A stretch of DNA of 64,000 bases, from assembly GCF_014200305.1 (NCBI RefSeq), contig NZ_JACHBL010000001.1:1488001-1552000 (forward strand), written 5' to 3'. The position numbers and the translations under genes were made by a program. Shown one piece after another: positions 35,528 through 44,405 of this stretch. Numbering within the stretch: position 1 is the first letter of the stretch; each line of letters starts with the position of its first letter. Below the pieces are notes generated by a model. That model was not told where the DNA came from and ran no database searches. It saw nothing but the letters and a program-made list of their open reading frames with translations. The stretch is from Neomicrococcus lactis. GTDB taxonomy: Bacteria > Actinomycetota > Actinomycetes > Actinomycetales > Micrococcaceae.

Positions 35528-36472
35528 ATGGGCGTTGGACATTCTCACGGATCAGGCGGGCATAGCCACGGCCCAGCGGCTGGTGCTCCGGCAGGCCACG
35601 TGGGTGGCAAGTATCGCCGTCGTCTTGCCGTGAGCTTTGCGCTCATTGCCGTGTTCTTCGTGGTGGAGTTGGTCTTCGGCCTACTCTCCGGTTCTCTCTC
35701 GCTACTCTCAGATGCTGGCCACATGGCTGCTGACGTCGTCGCACTCGGCGCCGCGCTCGCCGCAACCAAGATCGCCGCCAAGTCCGATCGCTCCGGCCAC
35801 CGCACCTTCGGCTCCTACCGCGCTGAGATTTTCGCAAGCGGCCTCGCCGTCCTGCTCATGCTGGGCGTCTCGATTTACATCATGGTGGAAGCGGTGGGGC
35901 GCATCGGCGCAGATCCTCAAATCCAGACCGGCCCCATGATCATCGTGGGCGCGCTGGGCCTGGTCATCAATCTGATCGTGATGTTCTTGCTGCGCAGTGG
36001 CGCGAGCGAAAGTATCAACGTCAAAGGCGCCTACCTCGAGGTGGTCGCCGATACGGCTGGTTCCGTTGGCGTGATCGCGGCCGGATTGCTCATCACGTGG
36101 ACGGGCAGTCCGTGGTGGGACACCATCGTGGCTGTAGCCATTGGCCTCTTCGTCATGGTCCGAGCCGTCATGCTGGGGCGCCAGGTGCTCTCCATCCTGA
36201 GCCAGCACGCTCCCCCGGGCCTCGACGTGGAGCAGGTCTACGAGGAGCTCCGCAAGGTCCCCGGCGTCGCCGACGTCCACGACCTCCACGTCTGGGTGCT
36301 GACCTCCGGCATGAACGTGGCGACCGCGCACATCGTGGCGCGCAACGTCACTGATCACTCTGCCATTCTGAATGCCGCGCAAGCGCTCCTCCGCGACGAT
36401 TTCGGCATCGAGCACGCGACGCTCCAGGTGGAGCAAGCGGCTTCCCACGAGTGCCATGAGGCCACGTGGTGA
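35528..36472 (+). CDS. Cation diffusion facilitator (zinc/cobalt/cadmium efflux)
   Basis: 314 residues. A His-rich start (MGVGHSHGSGGHSHG) leads into six membrane segments. HMAADVVALG-type site: LSLLSDAGHMAADVV (about 60-74) supplies the His/Asp of the transport site in helix II and YLEVVADTAGSVGV in helix V the second pair. A cytoplasmic C-terminal domain (DVHDLHVWVLTSG) follows and ends in HECHEATW. It is a proton-coupled exporter of divalent cations of the CzcD/ZitB type. The gene appears leaderless. Confidence 0.94.
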   Translation: MGVGHSHGSGGHSHGPAAGAPAGHVGGKYRRRLAVSFALIAVFFVVELVFGLLSGSLSLLSDAGHMAADVVALGAALAATKIAAKSDRSGHRTFGSYRAEIFASGLAVLLMLGVSIYIMVEAVGRIGADPQIQTGPMIIVGALGLVINLIVMFLLRSGASESINVKGAYLEVVADTAGSVGVIAAGLLITWTGSPWWDTIVAVAIGLFVMVRAVMLGRQVLSILSQHAPPGLDVEQVYEELRKVPGVADVHDLHVWVLTSGMNVATAHIVARNVTDHSAILNAAQALLRDDFGIEHATLQVEQAASHECHEATW

Positions 36473-36498
36473 GCGTTTACTTCCAAATTACGACGTTG

Positions 36499-36996
36499 CT
36501 AGCTCTCTTTTCGCTCCGCAATCCATTCCTGAATGGTCCCGACAATCGCGGGGTCGTCCGGGACGGTTTGCGGTGAGAAGCGCTTGATTCGACCATCCGG
36601 GTTGACCAGGAACTTCTCAAAGTTCCAGGTAATCCGGCCCGAGTTGCCCTTCTGATCCGGCGTCTCTTTCAGCACCTTGTAGATAGGGTGCGCATTCCGG
36701 CCGTTGAGCTTGACCTTCTCCGTCATCGGGAACGTGACGCCCCAGGTGGTGGAGCAATACTCGGAGATGGCCTCTTCTTTAGAGAGCTCTTGCAAGAACT
36801 GGTTACTCGGGAACCCCAGCACCGTGAAGCCTTGGTCTCCGTACGTTTTCTGCAATTCCTCGAGCGCTGCGTACTGAGGCGTGAGCCCGCATCGCGAGGC
36901 AACATTCACCACCAGTGCGATTTTCCCCTCTGACAATTCGCCGAACGTAGTTTCTTCACCTTTGATGGTCGTGATCTCGAGATCTTTGAGTTCCAT
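36499..36996 (-). CDS. Glutathione peroxidase-like thiol peroxidase
   Basis: 165 residues of thioredoxin-fold GPx. NVASRCGLTPQY (peroxidatic Cys about 37), LGFPSNQF (resolving region, Gln) and the WNFEKFLV tetrad Trp/Asn are all present, so it should reduce hydroperoxides using thioredoxin or mycoredoxin (a mycothiol producer lacks glutathione). The ATG at 36996 gives the standard start MELKDLEI; a GTG at 37065 would add 23 unusual residues. It is convergent with the CDF gene and borders the accessory island. Confidence 0.93.
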   Translation of the reverse strand: MELKDLEITTIKGEETTFGELSEGKIALVVNVASRCGLTPQYAALEELQKTYGDQGFTVLGFPSNQFLQELSKEEAISEYCSTTWGVTFPMTEKVKLNGRNAHPIYKVLKETPDQKGNSGRITWNFEKFLVNPDGRIKRFSPQTVPDDPAIVGTIQEWIAERKES

Positions 36997-37126
36997 ACCT
37001 CTAGTCTTGATCTCGCCGGCGGTTTCGAGAAGCGGTGTCCGCTTAGAGCATTTTGTCCCAATCACTCAGTTGGACCGATTTTACATCGGTTAGCCACTAA
37101 TATGCGGACCCTAAGAGAAAGATCGG

Positions 37127-37996
37127 ATGGGCAACTATGCTTGCCGTGTGAGTCAAAAGTCATGGTCGAACAAACAGCTCAAGAGGCTTGGTAACGCCAT
37201 CCGCAACAACGAAGAGCCGTCGGCGGATCTTCCTGACTACGACGAAGTCATGATGTTTTACAACGATGTAGCACTGAAGACTCAAAGTCGGTTGCAAAAT
37301 CTTGATTGGGAGCCACTGCTTGGAGCTAGACCCATCGAAATAACGTCGAGATCAAAAACCCTCGATACCCTTCGACAAAAACTTCAGCGCAAGGCGACTT
37401 TGCAACTGCCGAGCGTCCAAGACATCGCAGGAGTCCGATTTGAAGCAGAAATGACCCTCGACGAGCAAGACATCGTGACGAGAGCTATCGCAGGGATGTT
37501 CGATCACGATACCAAGGAATGTTCCAAGGACCTTCGGGAAAAACCCCAGAGTGGCTACCGGGCGTTGCACCTCAGGTTAGACCTTGAATGCCGTGTTGAA
37601 GTGCAGGTCAGAACTCACCTTCAGGGAAAGTGCGCAAACATGTACGAAGCCGCGGCCGACCTATACGGACGCGACATTCGGTACGACTCGATTCCCGAGG
37701 ATAGGTCAGCAGGCGACGAGGTCAGGGATCTACATGGAATTTCGGAACGGATTGCAGTCATTGAAAACGCCCGAAACCGTCAAACCCGTTCGGAAATATC
37801 AATGAATGATTTCATCAGCCGACATCCGGAGGCGCAAAACTATGAATCTATCCAATCAGCGCAAAAGATTGCCGCCGAACTTAGCTTGAAAATTGCAGAG
37901 ATGGAGGAAGAGATCCTTTACGCGTGCGATAGGCTAAAGAATCAGTTCAATCATCGTCAACGCGAGAAGCAGGAGGGACAATGTCAGGATTCCTAA
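37127..37996 (+). CDS. Single-domain RelA/SpoT-type nucleotide pyrophosphokinase (candidate toxSAS toxin)
   Basis: 289 residues. The synthetase motifs are clear: ITSRSK (72-77, ATP-binding Arg/Lys), QDIAGVR (98-104), GYRALHL (143-149, guanine-stacking Tyr) and EVQVRT (158-163, catalytic Glu). No HD hydrolase, TGS or ACT domain exists, so it is a small alarmone synthetase-like enzyme that should transfer pyrophosphate from ATP to a nucleotide or tRNA end. Residues 200-289 are helical and charged. The base composition is AT-richer than the flanks (48% and 43% in two 60-base lines). It overlaps a 75-residue gene by 16 bases. GTG at 37148 is an alternative start. A housekeeping Rel would be about 750 residues. 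Confidence 0.88.
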   Translation: MGNYACRVSQKSWSNKQLKRLGNAIRNNEEPSADLPDYDEVMMFYNDVALKTQSRLQNLDWEPLLGARPIEITSRSKTLDTLRQKLQRKATLQLPSVQDIAGVRFEAEMTLDEQDIVTRAIAGMFDHDTKECSKDLREKPQSGYRALHLRLDLECRVEVQVRTHLQGKCANMYEAAADLYGRDIRYDSIPEDRSAGDEVRDLHGISERIAVIENARNRQTRSEISMNDFISRHPEAQNYESIQSAQKIAAELSLKIAEMEEEILYACDRLKNQFNHRQREKQEGQCQDS

Positions 37997-38208
37997 TTCA
38001 ATACGACCGCAAGACGGGCCGTACAATTTTCAGCGAATACAAGGGAGTGGATGGTCCTCGTCTTGCGTTGGCCCAACGTCTGAAGCTGGAAAAGAACCGA
38101 CGTAATTCAAGTATTGAAATCGTGTCTTTGAATAGCGACTCGCTTGAAACGATCAAGAAGACTCATTCGAGGTACTTCATGGTTGAAGCCCAGGCAGAGT
38201 CTGCCTGA
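37981..38208 (+). CDS. 75-residue unknown partner of the alarmone synthetase (candidate antitoxin)
   Basis: I do not recognise a named domain. The protein begins SGFLIQYDRKTGRTIFSEY and ends with IEIVSLNSDSLETIKKTHS, RYF; predicted order is strand-strand-helix-strand-helix with a basic middle (LALAQRLKLEKNRR). It starts inside the end of the synthetase gene with AGGAGGG at 37971-37977, so the pair is translationally coupled. Composition is still lower in G+C (38% in the line I counted). The position and size fit an antitoxin or regulator, by analogy to toxSAS pairs; this is inference. Confidence 0.75.
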   Translation: MSGFLIQYDRKTGRTIFSEYKGVDGPRLALAQRLKLEKNRRNSSIEIVSLNSDSLETIKKTHSRYFMVEAQAESA

Positions 38209-38230
38209 CTAATTGGCCCACCTGGGCTTC
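38185..38230. terminator. Hairpins between the alarmone synthetase pair and hsdR
   Basis: GAAGCCCAGG (38185-38194) pairs with CCTGGGCTTC (38221-38230). Overlapping it is a perfect palindrome, CAGGCAGA-G-TCTGCCTG (38191-38207), that contains the last codons of the 75-residue gene. The convergent hsdR ends at 38283. The alternatives compete for the same arm, which may simply be a bidirectional terminator. Confidence 0.6.
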
Positions 38231-38282
38231 GCGTTTCATTCGGTCTATCTTCCGATTACGGTTCGCGCTAGCATTATTGCGC

Positions 38283-41200
38283 TCAGTGACCCCGCGCTCC
38301 ACTCAACCCAAAGAACCGGTCAAAGAAGTCCCCCAGACGGGACACCACGCTCTTCTTTTTCTCGCCGAGTCCGCCTTGCGGCACGAATCGCGAGACAGGT
38401 TTCATCACTTGAGTGATGGCCGTGCCGGTGGTTCGCAGTTCACCGTCGCGGAAGGCCCGCTCCACGAAGGATCGGGTCTCTTCCTCCTTGAGATTCTCCT
38501 CATCGATGATGAGTTGCAGTTCCTTTTCGCGTTTGTCTTCAACGAATGACTGCCACACGATGTCAATAGGGCCGGCGACGGTGACGGAGTCCACGAAGGC
38601 TTCAATGAGGTCCTTCTTGTTTCGTAGTGAAGGGCTGCCGTCGATGGCACGGGAAATCTCCGCTCGCACTTCCTTGTCTTCCCCGTCACTGTGCCCGGCA
38701 CGGTACTTCTCCACGAGCAGCAGGATGTAGTCAACATTGATTTCTACTTGCTTGATGAGTTCGATCTCGAAGACCACGTCATCGTTGATGGCTTCCTTCT
38801 CACCATCCTGCTTGCCACGGAAGTCGCTGTAGAAGTCCAAGTACAGGCTGCGGTAGTCCTGCACTTGGCGATCACTCATGAGTTCTTTGCCGTTGAACTC
38901 GTCAAAGGACGTCAGGATGTTGAGTACGCGCAGGATCTCACCGAAGAGTTTGATGAAGTCCTTTTGCGCGGTTTCGCCGATGATCGGCGTTCCCAGCGGG
39001 TACAGGGTGAGCAGCTCTTGCGCCTTCGCTTGGTAGCTTTCGTAGTACTCGCTGAAAGGTTTCATGAGTACGACGCCGCCTGCTTGCTCGTTGCCGTACC
39101 TTTCGAGAGCTTCGTTGGTGGCGTCCTCCAAATTCCTAAAGCACACGATGTTGCCGTAGGTCTTGACGGAGTTCAGGATGCGATTGGTGCGCGAGAACGC
39201 CTGAATGAGGCCATGCATGCGCAAGTTCTTGTCCACAAACAAGGTGTTGAGCGTGGTGGCGTCGAATCCGGTGAGGAACATGTTGACCACAATGACCATG
39301 TCCAACTCACGGTTCTTCATGCGCTGGGAGAGGTCTTTGTAGTAGTTCTGGAAGCTGTCAGAGGACGTGTCGTAGCTGGTGCCGAAGATCTGGTTGTAGT
39401 CGGCAATAGCGTTGGCGAGGAACGTGCGGTCGTCCCCAGACATGCCATTGGTGTCAAAGGCTTCTTCGTCAAGGGTGCTGGCATCGTCGTCGTCCTCGTT
39501 AACCCCGTAAGAGTAGATCAACCCAATCTTGAGGCGCTCGTCCGGGCGCAAATCCTTTTGAGCGCGCTGGAAGTGAGCGTAGTACGCGCGAGCCGCGGGG
39601 ATGGATGCGGTAGCGAAAATCGCGTTGAAGCCGCGCGAGCGTTTACGCACACGGATGGCTTCAGCTGCATTGCGGATGCGCGTGGACTCGGGGACGTTCG
39701 CGATGATCGAGTGTTCGTAGCTGGAGGAACGCTTGGTTTTTTGGTCGAAGTGTTCCAGCGTGTAGTCGACGATCTCGGAGATACGTTGAGGCGCCAGCAG
39801 CGCGCTTTCGGTATCAATTGCGGAGACCTGTTTGTCCTCGATGTACCCGGATTTGATGGTGTTGATGTAGTCGATCCGGAACGGCAGAACGTTCTTGTCC
39901 ACGATCGCGTTGACGATCGTGTACGTGTGCAGCAAGTCGCCGAAGACCTGTTCCGTGGTGGAGAACTTGGGATTCTTGGCTACCACGTTGCTATCTGAGA
40001 AAATCGGCGTTCCGGTAAATCCAAACAGGTTGTAGTTCTTAAACGCCTTCGTAATGTCTCGGTGCATGTCACCGAACTGGGAGCGATGGCACTCATCGAA
40101 GATGATCACCACGTGCTCGTTGGTGATGGTGTGACCCTTGTTGGTCTTGATGAAGTTGGAGAGCTTCTGGATGGTGGTGATGATGATTTGCGCGCTCGGA
40201 TCTTCGAGCTGACGCTTCAACACGGCCGTTGACGCATTGGAGTTTGCCGAGCCTTTCTCGAAGCGGTCGTACTCGCGCATGGTCTGGTAGTCCAGATCCT
40301 TGCGATCCACCACAAAGAGCACCTTCTTGACGCTCGGAATCTTCTTCGCCAGCTGGGCGGTCTTGAAGCTCGTGAGCGTCTTGCCGGAGCCCGTGGTGTG
40401 CCAAATGTAGCCGCCAGCTTTGATAGTGCCGAGCTGCTTGTAGTTGGTCGAGATTTCGATGCGCTTGAGAATGCGTTCTGTGGCGACAATCTGGTACGGA
40501 CGCATGACCATGAGCGTCCGGTCCACCGTCAGCACGCAGTACTTGGTGAGGATGTTCAGCAGGGTGTGCTTGGCGAAGAACGTCTTGGTGAATGACGTCA
40601 GATCCTGAATCGGCTTGTTCTTGGCGTCAGCCCACCAGGACGTGAACTCAAAGGAGTTGGATGACTTCTTAGTCTTAGCCTGGTTCTTTTCCTCTTTGAG
40701 GTGTTGATTCCGGGTGGTGTTGGAGTAGTACTTGGTGAGTGTTCCGTTGGAGATCACAAAAAGCTGCACGTACTCAAAGAGTCCGGATCCTGCCCAAAAG
40801 CTGTCCCGCTGGTAGCGGTTGATCTGATTGAAGGCCTCGCGAATGTCCACGCCGCGACGCTTGAGCTCAATATGAACCATCGGCAGACCATTGACCAAAA
40901 TGGTCACGTCATACCGGTTGGCATAACGTGCTCCGCCTTCTCCCTGTTCGAGTTCGTACTGGTTAATGACCTGCAGGAAGTTGTTGTGAATATTGTTCTT
41001 GTCGATCAGCGCAATGTTCTTCGTTGAACCATCTTCGCGCTGAAGGTTCAGAACATGATTCTCCTGGATCCGAACAGTCTTTTCCTCGATACCGTCATTC
41101 TGGCCGGCGATCTGGTTCCCGAAAAAGCCTTTCCATTCGGAATCCGTGAACTCAACGCGGTTGAGCTTCTCAAGTTGCGTCCGCAGATTGTCGACTAGCT

Positions 41201-41387
41201 GCGACTCCGAGGTAATCGGCAAGTACTCGTACGCCTGAGACTGCAATAGCTTGATGAGCTCCCGCTCAAGAGCAGACTCCGATTGATACGCAGTCTCCGT
41301 ACGCTCATCCGGAATGAACTCCGCAACCACCGTGCTCTCATCAGACACCGCAATAGGCGCAATGCCTGAAACGCGAATCTCACTCAT
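38283..41387 (-). CDS. hsdR: Type I restriction endonuclease subunit R
   Basis: 1,034 residues, complete, of the EcoR124-like (type IC) group. N-terminal PD-(D/E)XK nuclease: D160 in RYDVTILVNG, then VHIELKRR with E174 and K176. SF2 translocase: HTTGSGKT (330-337), DECHRSQFGD (431-440) and GFTGTPIF (456-463). A helical C-terminal region binds the methyltransferase core. It cleaves unmodified DNA after ATP-driven translocation. The start overlaps the hsdS stop by four bases (ATGA). A GCGGCGTCGT copy lies at 39070-39079. All catalytic motifs look intact. Confidence 0.97.
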   Translation of the reverse strand: MSEIRVSGIAPIAVSDESTVVAEFIPDERTETAYQSESALERELIKLLQSQAYEYLPITSESQLVDNLRTQLEKLNRVEFTDSEWKGFFGNQIAGQNDGIEEKTVRIQENHVLNLQREDGSTKNIALIDKNNIHNNFLQVINQYELEQGEGGARYANRYDVTILVNGLPMVHIELKRRGVDIREAFNQINRYQRDSFWAGSGLFEYVQLFVISNGTLTKYYSNTTRNQHLKEEKNQAKTKKSSNSFEFTSWWADAKNKPIQDLTSFTKTFFAKHTLLNILTKYCVLTVDRTLMVMRPYQIVATERILKRIEISTNYKQLGTIKAGGYIWHTTGSGKTLTSFKTAQLAKKIPSVKKVLFVVDRKDLDYQTMREYDRFEKGSANSNASTAVLKRQLEDPSAQIIITTIQKLSNFIKTNKGHTITNEHVVIIFDECHRSQFGDMHRDITKAFKNYNLFGFTGTPIFSDSNVVAKNPKFSTTEQVFGDLLHTYTIVNAIVDKNVLPFRIDYINTIKSGYIEDKQVSAIDTESALLAPQRISEIVDYTLEHFDQKTKRSSSYEHSIIANVPESTRIRNAAEAIRVRKRSRGFNAIFATASIPAARAYYAHFQRAQKDLRPDERLKIGLIYSYGVNEDDDDASTLDEEAFDTNGMSGDDRTFLANAIADYNQIFGTSYDTSSDSFQNYYKDLSQRMKNRELDMVIVVNMFLTGFDATTLNTLFVDKNLRMHGLIQAFSRTNRILNSVKTYGNIVCFRNLEDATNEALERYGNEQAGGVVLMKPFSEYYESYQAKAQELLTLYPLGTPIIGETAQKDFIKLFGEILRVLNILTSFDEFNGKELMSDRQVQDYRSLYLDFYSDFRGKQDGEKEAINDDVVFEIELIKQVEINVDYILLLVEKYRAGHSDGEDKEVRAEISRAIDGSPSLRNKKDLIEAFVDSVTVAGPIDIVWQSFVEDKREKELQLIIDEENLKEEETRSFVERAFRDGELRTTGTAITQVMKPVSRFVPQGGLGEKKKSVVSRLGDFFDRFFGLSGARGH

Positions 41388-42535
41388 GCCGCGAGTTCCT
41401 TGAAGGTCAACAGCTTGTCGCGGTAGTACTCGTACTGTTTTCTTCGGGCACCTATTTCAGCGGGGAGACCGTTACTCATGCTCTCCGTTAACGATTCAAA
41501 GGAGTCAAGAATCCTGCCTATTCTGGACTGCTCTTCAAAGCTAGGAATGGAAATCTCAAGTTGATTTAGCGTACCTACAGCAAGCCCCGGCTGAGCGGAC
41601 TTCGACGCATACCGATTCAAATCCATGAAGGTAAGAAGGTGGTAGCTCCAAGAAAGGTCAATACCGGAACCTGGCGTTACTACAACTGCATGTTCCGTGG
41701 CGTAGAAGGAGCCAGAAGATCGCTTTACGTTTCCGCAAAGGGCGCCTTGCCTTCCGATAAGCACATGGTCACCCTCGTGATTGCCTTCGGCTACAAATCC
41801 TCTGAGGCCTCCCCCACCGAAACACGGGATGGTATGCGTCTCATCCGCATTCGGGAGTATCTCTGAAGCAGAAATGAACTTTCCCGCTTTCAGGTCAAGA
41901 ACATCTCCAATGCGAGCACGCGTTAGCTCGTCAAAATCTGTGCTCAAGAGTTCTTTGCGATAAGCAGAAAATTGGCGGCGTCGAGCCTCCAGCTCCGCAT
42001 CCAGCTCCGCCTCCAGCTGAGTAAACTGGTCCAATATTCGCACGATTTCCTGCTGCACTTCGAGAGGCGGGACTGGGACCTTAATCTTTTCCAATTCGGA
42101 GCTGGTGATACTACGAACAATGGTTCCGTTTCCCACAATGGACATGGTGGTGAAGAAATAAGTTAGGAAATACGGATCAAGATCTGGCTGAAGCACCAGC
42201 CCTCTAATGTCCTGATTAATGGCCACAGGTTTAGCGACAACCCGCATCGCACCGGGTGACATCTTAATCGCTACAACCACACTGCCCGGCTGAATCACGT
42301 GGGAAGAACTGTTTTGCAGACCAACCGGAGTAATTGATTGACGAGTGTATGCCAGTTTCAAGTTACTGGACGTTATGTCACCGACCGACGCCCAAGGGAT
42401 TTCTCCGTTCCAAAACTCAGGAGAGGCTTTCGAAGGTGTACCGCCGCCAGTATTGCTGAGAATGCAGTCGCCCAAGCTTTTGAAAGGAACTCCATTCGGG
42501 CAAAGAGATTCAATCAGTTCGTCGATCGGGCTCAC
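41384..42535 (-). CDS. hsdS: Type I restriction-modification specificity subunit
   Basis: 383 residues with two target-recognition domains. Each ends in a conserved helical spacer: VPPLEVQQEIVRILDQFTQL (first, about 155-175) and SFEEQSRIGRILDSFESL (second, about 330-350), each followed by a RRKQ(F/Y)xxYR(K/D)(E/K)LL element. The two half-sites define a bipartite recognition sequence that cannot be read directly. GTG start overlaps the hsdM stop by four bases. Visible AT-rich stretches in the recognition domains are common for exchanged specificity genes. Confidence 0.95.
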   Translation of the reverse strand: MSPIDELIESLCPNGVPFKSLGDCILSNTGGGTPSKASPEFWNGEIPWASVGDITSSNLKLAYTRQSITPVGLQNSSSHVIQPGSVVVAIKMSPGAMRVVAKPVAINQDIRGLVLQPDLDPYFLTYFFTTMSIVGNGTIVRSITSSELEKIKVPVPPLEVQQEIVRILDQFTQLEAELDAELEARRRQFSAYRKELLSTDFDELTRARIGDVLDLKAGKFISASEILPNADETHTIPCFGGGGLRGFVAEGNHEGDHVLIGRQGALCGNVKRSSGSFYATEHAVVVTPGSGIDLSWSYHLLTFMDLNRYASKSAQPGLAVGTLNQLEISIPSFEEQSRIGRILDSFESLTESMSNGLPAEIGARRKQYEYYRDKLLTFKELAA

Positions 42536-44133
42536 TTCGCACCCTCCAGGTCAGCAACGATGGCGTCGATGGATACGCGGAGTTCTTGCTGGCGCGCAAC
42601 GATGCGTGCGATCTCGGCATTGAGCGCGGTCATGTCGACTTCTTCGCGCTCGTCCTTCTTCTCTACATATGAGGACACAGCAATGTTGTAGTCGTTCGCT
42701 TCAATGTCCTCGTTCGAGACAAGCTTCGCAACATGCTCCACATCGGTTCGCGTAGCGAGTGTATTGACGATGTGGTCCTGATTGTCCGGGAGCAGCTTGT
42801 TCTTGTTGCCCACACGCTTGAACTCGGCAGAAGCGTCCAAGAAGAGTACCGAGTTGTCCTTCTTCGACTTCTTCAACACAATGATGCAGGTGCCGATAGT
42901 TGTTCCGAAGAAGAGATCGGCCGGTAGCTGGATGACGGCATCGACGTAGTTGTTGTCGACCAAGTACTTGCGGATCTTCCGCTCGGCGCCGCCACGGTAG
43001 AGCACACCGGGGAACTCGACGATGGCAGCCGTGCCATCAACGGCGAGCCAACTCAGAATGTGCATAGTGAACGCGAGGTCCGCTTTGGACTTCGGCGCTA
43101 GGACACCAGCCGGCGAAAAGCGCGGATCGTTGATCAGAACCGGGTTGGCGTCGCCGTCCCACTTGATGGAATACGGCGGATTGGAGACGATCGCCTCAAA
43201 GGGTTCGTCATCCCAGTGGAACGGATCCAGCAGAGTGTCGCCGTGGGCGATGCTGAACTTTTCAAATCCAACATCATGCAAAAACATGTTGATGCGAGCC
43301 AAGCTGTAAGTAGTCAGGTTGATCTCTTGACCGAAGAAACCACCCACGTTTTCTGGGCCCAGGACCTTGGCGAACTTCAGCAACAGAGAACCAGAACCGG
43401 CGGCAGGATCATAGACCTTATTGACGCTGGTCTTGCCATGCACAGTGATGCGCGCGAGAACTTCGGAGACTTCTTGAGGCGTGTAGTACTCGCCTCCCGA
43501 TTTGCCAGCTTGAGATGCGTACATCTGCATGAGGTACTCATAGGCATCACCGAAGAGGTCAATAGAGTTGTCGCCAAACTTGCCCAGCGGCAGATCCCCG
43601 ATGGCATCCAAGAGCTTCACGAGCTTTTCGTTGCGCTTGGCCACGGTGTTGCCGAGCTTCGAGCTGTTCACGTCGAGGTCGTCGAACAAGCCCTTGATGT
43701 CGGCTTCGCTGTCTGTGCCGATGGCAGAGCCTTCAATGTTCCTGAAGACGCGTTCGAGCGTCTCGTTCAGGTTTTCGTCCTGAGCAGCTACCAGCCTCAC
43801 ATTCTGGAACAGCTCCGACGGAAGAATGTAGAAACCCTTATCCTCCACCACCTGTTCGCGCGCGAATTCCGCATTGTCATCTGACAGAAGGGTGTAATCG
43901 AAAGCCGAATCTCCGGCGTCGTGCTCTCCCTTATTGATGTAAGCCGTGAGATTCTCCGAAATAAATCGGTAGAACAAGATCCCCAAAACGTACGTCTTGA
44001 AGTCCCAGCCATCCACTGAACCGCGAAGGTCATTGGCTATGCGCCAGATGGTCTTGTGAACTTCAGCGCGCTGCGCTTCAGAGGTATTAGGGGTCACGAC
44101 GTTGTCTCCAAAAAGTGTGGTGAAGTCTTTCAC
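42532..44133 (-). CDS. hsdM: Type I restriction-modification DNA methyltransferase subunit
   Basis: 533 residues. A helical HsdM N-terminal domain (VHKTIWRIANDLRGSVDGWD, about 25-44) precedes the N6-adenine methyltransferase core with the AdoMet loop DPAAGSG (242-248) and catalytic NPPY (318-321). It methylates host sites and forms the core of the restriction complex. First gene of hsdM-hsdS-hsdR. The GTG start lacks a ribosome site; a TATATA-containing palindrome sits five bases upstream, so the transcript may be leaderless. Confidence 0.97.
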   Translation of the reverse strand: MKDFTTLFGDNVVTPNTSEAQRAEVHKTIWRIANDLRGSVDGWDFKTYVLGILFYRFISENLTAYINKGEHDAGDSAFDYTLLSDDNAEFAREQVVEDKGFYILPSELFQNVRLVAAQDENLNETLERVFRNIEGSAIGTDSEADIKGLFDDLDVNSSKLGNTVAKRNEKLVKLLDAIGDLPLGKFGDNSIDLFGDAYEYLMQMYASQAGKSGGEYYTPQEVSEVLARITVHGKTSVNKVYDPAAGSGSLLLKFAKVLGPENVGGFFGQEINLTTYSLARINMFLHDVGFEKFSIAHGDTLLDPFHWDDEPFEAIVSNPPYSIKWDGDANPVLINDPRFSPAGVLAPKSKADLAFTMHILSWLAVDGTAAIVEFPGVLYRGGAERKIRKYLVDNNYVDAVIQLPADLFFGTTIGTCIIVLKKSKKDNSVLFLDASAEFKRVGNKNKLLPDNQDHIVNTLATRTDVEHVAKLVSNEDIEANDYNIAVSSYVEKKDEREEVDMTALNAEIARIVARQQELRVSIDAIVADLEGAK

Positions 44134-44137
44134 GTAA

Positions 44138-44151
44138 CTCTATATATAGAG
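44138..44151. promoter_or_regulatory. 14-bp palindrome at the hsdM promoter/start
   Basis: CTCTATATATAGAG is a perfect palindrome five bases upstream of the hsdM GTG. Its TATATA can act as the -10 of a leaderless hsdM transcript, and its symmetry fits a dimeric repressor site that would tie RM expression to promoter occupancy. No controller (C-protein) gene is visible nearby. Confidence 0.5.
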
Positions 44152-44405
44152 ATATGACATCTAGAACGGACGCACCGCCGAAAATTTCACGTAACAAAAC
44201 TCCCGCATGACAACACGGAACAAGACCAAAACGATCAGAAGTATTGTGTGTGCTATCACGAGCTCTATTGTGTATCCATCATCAGTAATGGTGTTGTGCG
44301 TCGAGCCTTTTTCAGATCGCCGCACTCGACTCCCTCTTACATCCCTCTAGGCGCCTTCAGTCTCATCACTCGCGTCAAAGGGACCTTCGAAAGGACGTGC
44401 ACTTC

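Noticed and set aside
37127-37996. Housekeeping Rel (bifunctional stringent-response enzyme)
   Set aside because: Length is 289 rather than about 750 residues and there is no HD, TGS or ACT domain.
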